Positions 1 through 7,376 of a DNA stretch of 64,000 nt are shown piece after piece (within the stretch, counting starts at the first letter, position 1; the number at the start of each line of letters is the position of its first letter). The position numbers were made by a program, and so were the translations under genes. Below the pieces are notes generated by a model that was not told the DNA's origin, made no database searches, and saw only the letters and a list, made by a program, of their open reading frames with translations. The DNA is from Empedobacter brevis NBRC 14943 = ATCC 43319 (lineage in GTDB: Bacteria > Bacteroidota > Bacteroidia > Flavobacteriales > Weeksellaceae), in the NCBI RefSeq assembly GCF_000382425.1, contig NZ_KB908292.1, positions 186,001 to 250,000 of the forward strand. The letters are read 5' to 3'.

Positions 1-2299
1 CAAACGCTTTCTTCAAATAGGTTTCTGATGGTGAAAAATTATCGACATAATTTCCTCCCCAACCAAAGCTTTTATAAAAGAAATTATTTGTTGTTTCGTA
101 TTCTCCTCCATAATTATTAAACTTCGGACCATTTTCATTGTTTCGGTCAAATGTCAATAAATAACGGTAATAACCTAAAGTTGTCGTATTATAATAAAAG
201 TTTCCTAATAAATAATTTGCTTTTGCTCCTTCTTCGGTTTTCTTTTTGGCTAATTTATTCAATTCGATGATCGAATTTGTTAATTCTAATTTTGACATCT
301 TTGGTTGAATAAATTGAAATTCATTTAAATAAGGTGTCGCAATTACCTGATCTTCATCGCATGTAAAACATTCTATTTTATTGTATCCAAAAATCTGCTT
401 CGGAATATTATGATATCCATCGAATTGATTTTCTTTCCATGTTTTCGTTTCTTTTCCTTTTTCGTAATCATAATCATATTCAAAATATGAACTTAGAGAT
501 GTGTGAAATTTTTGATCGATTTTCTCAAATTCTTTTTTTGCCAAATCAAATTTCATCTCACCCAAATACAATGTTCCTTTGAAATCGGCCAAATAATCAG
601 ACAATTTAAACTGAATTTCTTTCAATTTTTCAGTTCTCCAATCCCACGAACTCGATTTTACTTTAGCATTGATCAAGTATTTTTCGAAAGCAGTTTTATT
701 TGATTTTTTATCCAATTTATCCAAATCATGAATAATTGCCCAATCCGGATTAGATCCTAATTGTGTAATTTCATTATGAATCAGAAAAGCTTTTCCTTTG
801 TCGCCTTGTAAATAAAAACGATTTGCCAGCACATCTAAAATCACATTTTTCAGATTCATTTTTTGATCATCATCAGCTGAATAATCATACACATCTTGTG
901 GTAATTTTGGATATTCATAATTCAAAATTGACGCATATTTTTGCATCAGTTGATTTTCAAAATTATCTGTGATTTTCTTCTGTTCAAAAATTTCCAATAA
1001 TATTTCAATTACTTTTTTTTGTTGTTGAAATTCTTTTGAACTCGAATTTACTTTTGCTAAATAATCCTTTGTTTCCGTAAAATTTTTGTTCAACAAGTTT
1101 AAATAAGCAACAGATAAATTCCAATATTCTTTATCATCTGCTTTTACTGCTTGAGATTTTGCCACAGCAATTAATTCATTGATCAGAACTTCATCTTTTG
1201 AATCTTCGGGATTACTGTAATAATTGCCATTTGTTTTTACAGGCAAATATAAATCTGTATATTTTTTTCGTTCTTGAGAAGAACTCCAATAATAATCTTC
1301 AGGATTTTGTTGTAAATATTCACGCTCGATTAGATTAATTGAACGTGCAAATAATATACGTGCTTGCGGCGCATTCACATCATTTGCAATGATCTTTTTC
1401 GCAGGAGCCAAAGGGTTCGAAAAATCATTGTAACCAATCAATAAAAACAAATCATTCTTCTCCTGGTTTGTTTTTGCGTTTGCCAAAAGCTTCTCATAAT
1501 TCAACTCTTCTGTCACTTTCATCGATTGATAAGCACTTAACTTTCTATCATTTGAATGAGAAAAAACTTCGAAGAAATCGTAATTCGCTTGAATATAATT
1601 CCCTAATGCTCGTTCTGCTCCTGCTTTTTGATCCAACGCATAATAATAAATTGAATTTTTATTTCCTTGCGACGCAACATACATGTTGAAGTAATTGATT
1701 GCATCTTTATATTCATGAAAATAATGGGCAAAACGAACCAATTGATAACCATAGCGAATCTTTAGTTCTTTATCTGTTTCAGCATTCCAGCTTTTTTTCA
1801 GAACATCTAATACTTTTTTATAATTCAGATTATTGACATTTTTTTCAGGACGGTCTACATATGACCATTCTCCATTATCAATGTAATAGAAAGCCATATA
1901 AGGTTCTAAATATTTTGCATACGACAAATAAAGCAGTTGTTGTTTGTTCTTTTTTACCCAATCTGTCGTCGCATAATTATATTTACTATCTGTCGATTTT
2001 CCATTCTTTACCAATTGATCAATTTCTTGTTTTGATGCTTTAAAGACCAATTGATAAGCTTGTTGATAACTAATTCCTAACTTTTTTTCCCATTCTAAAA
2101 TATTATCATTTTTCTGATTGGTGTCAACTGAATAATAAGGATTATCCAATGTCATCAAAAATGGCTGATACTGTGGTGCTTCACTCAATGTTTGAGAAAA
2201 AAGATTGTAGTAATAATAATCCTCTCCTCCTCCGTCAGCACAAGCAAATACTTTGGTTAAACCAAACGTTAAGCATAAAGTAAGTACTATTTTTTTCAT
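1..2299 (-). CDS. Large secreted helical-repeat protein, 3' end cut off by the window edge
   Basis: Reading the minus strand from an ATG at 2299 gives an uninterrupted frame of about 766 codons that runs off position 1, so the C-terminus is missing. The protein starts with a Sec-type signal peptide (MKKIVLTLCLTFGLTKVFAC) followed by a mature start rich in Gly and Tyr (ADGGGEDYYYY). The rest is mostly helical, with many short Tyr/Leu/Ala segments typical of a TPR-like solenoid, and no catalytic motif was recognised. Its ATG overlaps the TGA of the upstream lipoprotein gene as ATGA, which points to translational coupling and a shared job at the cell envelope. The Cys at the signal end could be a lipobox or a plain cleavage site. 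Function unknown. Confidence 0.75.
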   Translation of the reverse strand, partial: MKKIVLTLCLTFGLTKVFACADGGGEDYYYYNLFSQTLSEAPQYQPFLMTLDNPYYSVDTNQKNDNILEWEKKLGISYQQAYQLVFKASKQEIDQLVKNGKSTDSKYNYATTDWVKKNKQQLLYLSYAKYLEPYMAFYYIDNGEWSYVDRPEKNVNNLNYKKVLDVLKKSWNAETDKELKIRYGYQLVRFAHYFHEYKDAINYFNMYVASQGNKNSIYYYALDQKAGAERALGNYIQANYDFFEVFSHSNDRKLSAYQSMKVTEELNYEKLLANAKTNQEKNDLFLLIGYNDFSNPLAPAKKIIANDVNAPQARILFARSINLIEREYLQQNPEDYYWSSSQERKKYTDLYLPVKTNGNYYSNPEDSKDEVLINELIAVAKSQAVKADDKEYWNLSVAYLNLLNKNFTETKDYLAKVNSSSKEFQQQKKVIEILLEIFEQKKITDNFENQLMQKYASILNYEYPKLPQDVYDYSADDDQKMNLKNVILDVLANRFYLQGDKGKAFLIHNEITQLGSNPDWAIIHDLDKLDKKSNKTAFEKYLINAKVKSSSWDWRTEKLKEIQFKLSDYLADFKGTLYLGEMKFDLAKKEFEKIDQKFHTSLSSYFEYDYDYEKGKETKTWKENQFDGYHNIPKQIFGYNKIECFTCDEDQVIATPYLNEFQFIQPKMSKLELTNSIIELNKLAKKKTEEGAKANYLLGNFYYNTTTLGYYRYLLTFDRNNENGPKFNNYGGEYETTNNFFYKSFGWGGNYVDNFSPSETYLKKAF

Positions 2300-3285
2300 A
2301 ATTGTGTTGGTATTGTTTTCAAAAACTTTGAGTCTAAATGATAATAAATCAAACGATAATCGTATTTTAATTTTGTATCGAGGAATGATTTCGTTTCTAC
2401 CAATAATTCAGGTGAAATTATTTCCACTTTTATCGTAAAACCTTTGCTTACATAAAAATTGTGTACAAAAAAATCGTCTTCCACCTCGTAAAAACCTTCT
2501 CGAACTTTCTTTACCGGTTTTCCTATCAAATCTTGCTCCGAAAAAGAATTAATCAGCTTTATTTTTCCGACATGATTTGTCAGAATTGCCCATGAATAAA
2601 TTGGCAATGCAACATCCAGTTGAATTGGATAATCATTCAGATTATTGAGGTAATCTTTGGCAATCTTTACATCTAGAATCGAATTATTTTCCGATTGATC
2701 GGTAGGATTTTCGGTCGCATAACACATCAACACCATTTTATCTAAAGGCGGGACACCTTCTTTGTCTTTAAACTTTACTTGATGTAAACGTAGAGTTGCA
2801 GATAGTTTTTTACCCGAAATATGTTTTAACTCTGATAAAAAAGAAAAATAATTTTCCCTGGTCGATTTCGTCCAATCGCAATCAATCTGAATTTCGTTGA
2901 AATTTTTCAAATGTCCTCTTTCAGCAGTTTCGCTTAAAAAATTATAGACATCTTTTGCCAAAATCTTCACTTGATCTTTAGAGGTATTCAGAAAAGTCCT
3001 GTTGGTGATAAAAACTGTTGGAATATAATTGACGTTTAATTTTGTTGCTTCAAAATGCTGAATAATTCCAATTGGAGCTATTTTACCGGCTTTTTTATCC
3101 ACATCAAAAAAACGAACATACACATTTTCAACATTCAGCGAATCAACAGTCTTTTTTTCAGCTTCATTGACTGTATAATTACTTCGCCAATAATAAAAAT
3201 CGATTGGTGATTTTTTCGTTTTGGAGTTGCATCCAATGAAAAGGATTAAAAGGACAGGAATAATTCGTTTGAATAAAAATTTCAT
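2296..3285 (-). CDS. Lipoprotein of unknown function, possibly TIM-barrel (DUF3142-like)
   Basis: The N-terminus (MKFLFKRIIPVLLILFIGC) is a clear lipoprotein signal with lipobox FIGC, so the mature protein is probably anchored in the membrane facing the periplasm. A segment with the pattern NEIQIDCDWT...YFSFLSELK followed by LMCYAT and DVALPIYSW resembles glycoside-hydrolase-like TIM barrels such as DUF3142; this is a resemblance, not a proven match. I chose the ATG at 3285; a TTG two codons upstream overlaps a promoter-like box. The stop overlaps the start of the next gene by 4 nt, so the two are probably made together. A helicase gene lies 81 bp upstream on the same strand. Confidence 0.7.
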   Translation of the reverse strand: MKFLFKRIIPVLLILFIGCNSKTKKSPIDFYYWRSNYTVNEAEKKTVDSLNVENVYVRFFDVDKKAGKIAPIGIIQHFEATKLNVNYIPTVFITNRTFLNTSKDQVKILAKDVYNFLSETAERGHLKNFNEIQIDCDWTKSTRENYFSFLSELKHISGKKLSATLRLHQVKFKDKEGVPPLDKMVLMCYATENPTDQSENNSILDVKIAKDYLNNLNDYPIQLDVALPIYSWAILTNHVGKIKLINSFSEQDLIGKPVKKVREGFYEVEDDFFVHNFYVSKGFTIKVEIISPELLVETKSFLDTKLKYDYRLIYYHLDSKFLKTIPTQL

Positions 3286-3318
3286 ACTCAAATTTAGTCA
3301 GAAATTTAGTCAATACAA
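3283..3318 (-). promoter_or_regulatory. Bacteroidota-type promoter abutting the lipoprotein start codon
   Basis: On the minus strand TTG (3318-3316), a 19-nt spacer and TAAATTTG (3296-3289) match the Bacteroidota -33/-7 consensus TTG-N19-TAnnTTTG. Only three bases separate the -7 box from the ATG at 3285, so a transcript from here would be leaderless or nearly so. The region also holds a direct repeat of AAATTTAGTCA (3290-3300 and 3302-3312). Confidence 0.5.
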
Positions 3319-3366
3319 TAGATAATTTTAGTGAGATTTTTGGGATAAAGTTAAAGAAGTCAATTA

Positions 3367-6006
3367 TTATTTCCACTTTTTGATATGCTCTATGGGTTCT
3401 TTTAGTTGATAACTCAATGATTTTATTTTTGCTTTTATCAGTTTCTTTCTTCCATAATAACTACGTGTATAATGTAATTCTGCATCGCCTACAACTTGTA
3501 GCCATTGTTGATGAAAGTATTCTGCCTTCTTCTTGTGTTGACCTATAATTTCAGGAACCGAATGATAATCTCTTTGTTTGAAAAGAGTCATCAATTCGCT
3601 TTTTCGTTCGATAAAATACCGTGGATTATCAATCGGATTTAAAATTGTTTCCAAAGATTCTAAAAAGATTGCTTTATCATAAGTTGTCCCAACTAGTAAA
3701 CTACAGGAAATATTTCCTGTTTTATCAACCGTCATTAAAATATTTTCAATCTTTAAATCAGTTGATAATAAATTAAAATGCTGTAACGTATTAAACAGCG
3801 CAATTGCTATTTTGTGAAAATCTTTTGTAATATCTCGGTATTGAATATAAAGTTTGATGTTTCGGTAAAAGTTAAACCCGAAGTAGACAACTCCGACAGT
3901 TGATAGAAAAATCAATGTCGAAAGAAAGCTTCTTTTCGACATCGAGAATAAAAGTGTTCGAATACTTTCTTCGAAAAAGAAAACAATAAAAGAGCTTAAA
4001 GAGATCATTAAACTTGTTGTGATGTTTTTTATCGACTTCGAATAATATAAATGTTTTGAAAAATCATACTCTTTCTCTCCATCATAAAAGTACTTTAATT
4101 CATTGTCTAATTTTGTTCCTCCTGCTATAGAAACTTTCCATGAATCTCTAATCCTCTCATCATCTTTACTGAATTGTATTGCATTTTCGTTATACTTTTC
4201 CACTGAATTAACCGTCAACTCTTCCGGAAGATTCAATCGTCCTATCCCATTCGAAATAATATCCTCTTTTTGAGAAATTCCAACAAAAGCCTCAAACCTC
4301 TGCTTCATTTTATCTAAATCCGCTCCTCCATCTGTTTCATTTAAATTCAATGTAACCAAATGCCATACATTACTTACTTTATCCGGTCGATTAGAATCAA
4401 CGCGGATGGCTCTTCCACGCATTTGGTTGGATGTCACAAAAGATCCTACATTACTTGCTAAAACCAAACTGTTGATACTGGGAGCGTCCCATCCTTCTCC
4501 CAGATATGCTCTTGTTCCGATGATTATTTTGATAAAACCTTCATTGAATAATTTTGTTAAAACGCTCAATAAATTTCCTCTGGAATGACCTTCTGCCACA
4601 ACCTCAAAAAAATTATCATCAAACATGACCGATTTGAATTGTATAGCTTCTACATGATCTTTAAAATGAACAACTATTTGTGGAAGAATTGTTTTTGATA
4701 CAATGACCATAGATCCGGTAATAATCGCAAGATGTGGTACAATTTCAGGAGTTAAATTTCGGAGTTTTTCAAAAATCGGAAAAACGCCTAATTTTATTTT
4801 ACTTGCGTCATTGACTAAATTAGTCGAATAAAATTCTTTTCTTATATAATCCGTCAAGATAACCATATGCAGATTTTCACCCAAATGCTTATATTCTGAC
4901 ATCACAATATCAGCTATACTCTCTATCTTTTTGACACTATTAATCAACGAATTTTTAATTTTTTGATTATAATGTAATGTCACTTTCTTCTGATTGATCG
5001 CCCCTATTCGTTTGAGATGATAATGAAAAGGTTTTAAGAATTTTTCATGTTCCACGTAAAACGATTCCTTTTTGAACAAAAGATAATTAAACATACATTC
5101 TGCCCAATAATAATTAAAAGGAGGAAAATCTATCCGTTCATTTTCCAAAAGATCCAAATGTTGAAAGTCAACTGGTGTATCAAATAATTTCAAATAAATA
5201 ATAAATGCAGCATACGCTTCAAAATCTGCATAAATTTCATCAAAACAACTTGCTGGATTTTTTACAAAATCTAATTCTAAAACAAAATCATATAAGGATT
5301 TATTTTGTTTGATTTCCTGAAAAAAAGATTCTACTTCTTCAAGATTTTTAGAAATGATCTCTTTTTCAAAATTTGTCGGAAAAGAACAAATTAATACATC
5401 TTGGTGAGGACATAAATCCTTTTGTTTAACTAATTCCGGAACAGTAATCTCACAATCTATCGTTCCACAAAATGTTAAGTACCTGTTCCATTCTTCCTTT
5501 GAAACATCAAATGGCGGAGTTGCAGTTAGTGCTACAATCTTAGGTGTTAATTCAGACTTTATTTTATTCAGACTTTTCCACCATTCATTCTTCAAATGAT
5601 GCGCCTCATCTACAATCAATGTTTTGACATTCTTCTCTTTTAGAAGATTCAACAAGACTTGTTCATCTTTTGTTACAGATGCATGTAACCCTTGATAAGT
5701 TGAGATGGTAAGAAACTTCGGTTGATGAATATCCAACGAAATCCAATTTACTTCCTCCTCCTTCAAAAAAAGTTCAATAAACCTATCTTTCCATTGATTG
5801 CGGATAGCCAATGTTGGAGCTAAAATCAATGTGGGCTGATTGATTCGAAGCATAACTTCTAATCCCAGAACCGTTTTTCCGGACCCCGGTGGAGCAACAA
5901 CATGAAGATGAGCATCTTCTAAATGAATTTCTAATTCATGTAATACTCGTTGTTGATAACCGCGCCAATTGTATTTAAATTTGATTGGTTGGTTGGTAAA
6001 ACTCAT
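3367..6006 (-). CDS. DEAH-type superfamily 2 helicase with predicted C-terminal membrane segments
   Basis: Motif I is GSGKT (residues 41-45), motif II DEAH (133-136), motif III TATPP (161-165), motif V GTRAYLGEGWDAP (497-509) and motif VI QMRGRAIR (528-535), so this is a complete two-lobed SF2 ATPase of the XPB/restriction-helicase type. A long insert (about 210-420) separates the two lobes. After residue 650 there are two strongly hydrophobic stretches (about 664-679 and 693-713) that look like a membrane hairpin, then a soluble tail of about 165 residues ending in a basic segment. At 879 residues it is longer than a minimal helicase. It starts 30 bp after the Plug gene and may share its transcript. 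Whether it acts on DNA or RNA, and any defence role, cannot be told from sequence. Confidence 0.85.
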   Translation of the reverse strand: MSFTNQPIKFKYNWRGYQQRVLHELEIHLEDAHLHVVAPPGSGKTVLGLEVMLRINQPTLILAPTLAIRNQWKDRFIELFLKEEEVNWISLDIHQPKFLTISTYQGLHASVTKDEQVLLNLLKEKNVKTLIVDEAHHLKNEWWKSLNKIKSELTPKIVALTATPPFDVSKEEWNRYLTFCGTIDCEITVPELVKQKDLCPHQDVLICSFPTNFEKEIISKNLEEVESFFQEIKQNKSLYDFVLELDFVKNPASCFDEIYADFEAYAAFIIYLKLFDTPVDFQHLDLLENERIDFPPFNYYWAECMFNYLLFKKESFYVEHEKFLKPFHYHLKRIGAINQKKVTLHYNQKIKNSLINSVKKIESIADIVMSEYKHLGENLHMVILTDYIRKEFYSTNLVNDASKIKLGVFPIFEKLRNLTPEIVPHLAIITGSMVIVSKTILPQIVVHFKDHVEAIQFKSVMFDDNFFEVVAEGHSRGNLLSVLTKLFNEGFIKIIIGTRAYLGEGWDAPSINSLVLASNVGSFVTSNQMRGRAIRVDSNRPDKVSNVWHLVTLNLNETDGGADLDKMKQRFEAFVGISQKEDIISNGIGRLNLPEELTVNSVEKYNENAIQFSKDDERIRDSWKVSIAGGTKLDNELKYFYDGEKEYDFSKHLYYSKSIKNITTSLMISLSSFIVFFFEESIRTLLFSMSKRSFLSTLIFLSTVGVVYFGFNFYRNIKLYIQYRDITKDFHKIAIALFNTLQHFNLLSTDLKIENILMTVDKTGNISCSLLVGTTYDKAIFLESLETILNPIDNPRYFIERKSELMTLFKQRDYHSVPEIIGQHKKKAEYFHQQWLQVVGDAELHYTRSYYGRKKLIKAKIKSLSYQLKEPIEHIKKWK

Positions 6007-6036
6007 TATTTGAAACTCAAAAAATTTGAAATTCAG

Positions 6037-7293
6037 TTATCTTCTCGAATTTCCAGTGCCATATCCCATTAAAACATCGTATCGTTGCCCCCAAGGTCTA
6101 TAATAAAATAAAGCCTGGTATTGATTTTCCGTTTGCCAAAAACTTCCACTTACATAAGAAGGATCAACCTTTCCTGTTTTTGTATTTTTAACGACATATT
6201 GATAATTGTAATACCCTTGTTTCAGGAATAATTCAGTTACCCAAAGTCCGGATTCATCTTTCTCTAGCTTTGAATTTTCATCGATATTCCAATTGTTAAA
6301 AGCACCTACCACATAAGGTTCGTACAAGCCATTTTGATCCTCGAAAGCATCTAATGCAAAATAAACCCATGAATAATCTGCTTCAGAATTTGCGGCATAT
6401 TCATTTCCGTAACGATTATTCCGTATATAAAAGTTCCCATTAATATCCGGGTAATCATCATAAGGTAAATTATACTTTGGGATATCAACCCGTAAAACTG
6501 TATGGTAAACACTGTCTTTTCTGAATGTTTTTTCTGTCGTTAAACTCGGGACTTCTAGATTTTTATTATCAAACCAGTTGTACTCCGCTCCACCTGCAAA
6601 CAAGATATCTGTACCGTTATATGTCAACTGATTTGGTCTTGAAAAAGAAGGACGATCGATAAAATACCCTTCATTCCAATTGTTATTTTTCATCAAAAAC
6701 AATTTTGCACCATCTGGAACTTCTGTCAAATTTTGTGTCCCGCTTACGACCTGAATCTGCAAACGTTGGTTGAATTCTTTTACCGTTGGATTATTGTAAC
6801 GAGAAACCATTACACCAACATCTGCAATTGGCTGATAAATGGCAAAACGTTTTGTAAAGATAGGGGTTGAATCATTTTCTAAATAAACTTTCAACACATA
6901 ATTCCCCGGCAATTTAACATTCATTTGTTCATTCGGAAACTGAATTTGATAATTGGTATATTTCTGATAAGTATTGAACGAATTTTTATACGTTCGGGCA
7001 TAATCTGAATTTACGCCATTTAGAAATTCAGATTGAAATATATTCGATTCAGACCAATCGGCATTTCGATGTTCAATGGAATACTGGTAACGTTTATAAC
7101 CTGCATTGATATCATCAAAAAGAAAAAACAACCTTTCTCCTGAACCTAATCTTATAATGGGTGTATTATCGTTTGTCTGCGGATTAAAAATTTGGACCGT
7201 TTTGATATTTTTCGGAGGTTTCACATCCTGAAATTGTCCAAAAACAATTGACATCAAAAGACATAATATAATCGAATAGAATTTCATTTTCAT
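6037..7293 (-). CDS. DUF5103 protein, type IX secretion system Plug
   Basis: The protein has a signal peptide (MKMKFYSIILCLLMSIVFGQ) and the features of the DUF5103 family: a YQYSIEHRNADWSES segment near residue 65, NSFNTYQKYTNYQIQFPNE near 105 and LPGNYVLKVY near 130, followed by a beta-rich C-terminal half. Members of this family include the periplasmic Plug protein that closes the SprA translocon of the Flavobacterium johnsoniae T9SS; that role is transferred by homology. The length of 418 residues is usual. Three T9SS cargo proteins occur elsewhere in this window, which fits. The helicase gene follows after 30 bp. No SprA or other T9SS core gene is adjacent. Confidence 0.8.
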   Translation of the reverse strand: MKMKFYSIILCLLMSIVFGQFQDVKPPKNIKTVQIFNPQTNDNTPIIRLGSGERLFFLFDDINAGYKRYQYSIEHRNADWSESNIFQSEFLNGVNSDYARTYKNSFNTYQKYTNYQIQFPNEQMNVKLPGNYVLKVYLENDSTPIFTKRFAIYQPIADVGVMVSRYNNPTVKEFNQRLQIQVVSGTQNLTEVPDGAKLFLMKNNNWNEGYFIDRPSFSRPNQLTYNGTDILFAGGAEYNWFDNKNLEVPSLTTEKTFRKDSVYHTVLRVDIPKYNLPYDDYPDINGNFYIRNNRYGNEYAANSEADYSWVYFALDAFEDQNGLYEPYVVGAFNNWNIDENSKLEKDESGLWVTELFLKQGYYNYQYVVKNTKTGKVDPSYVSGSFWQTENQYQALFYYRPWGQRYDVLMGYGTGNSRR

Positions 7294-7316
7294 TATTATT
7301 TTGATTTATAAAAATA

Positions 7317-7354
7317 CAAAAAAGCGTATGTCTTTTTAAAAAGAACATACGCTT
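7317..7354 (-). terminator. Rho-independent terminator after the E1 gene
   Basis: Arms AAGCGTATGT (7322-7331) and ACATACGCTT (7345-7354) form a 10-bp stem, followed on the minus strand by a T-rich run. It lies 23 bp past the E1 stop and before the Plug gene. Confidence 0.8.
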
Positions 7355-7376
7355 ATATAACTTTAAAATTTATTTT

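Noticed and set aside
3179-3376. 65-codon minus-strand frame spanning the lipoprotein start and the end of the helicase gene
   Set aside because: Overlaps two better-supported genes in another frame and shows no protein features.
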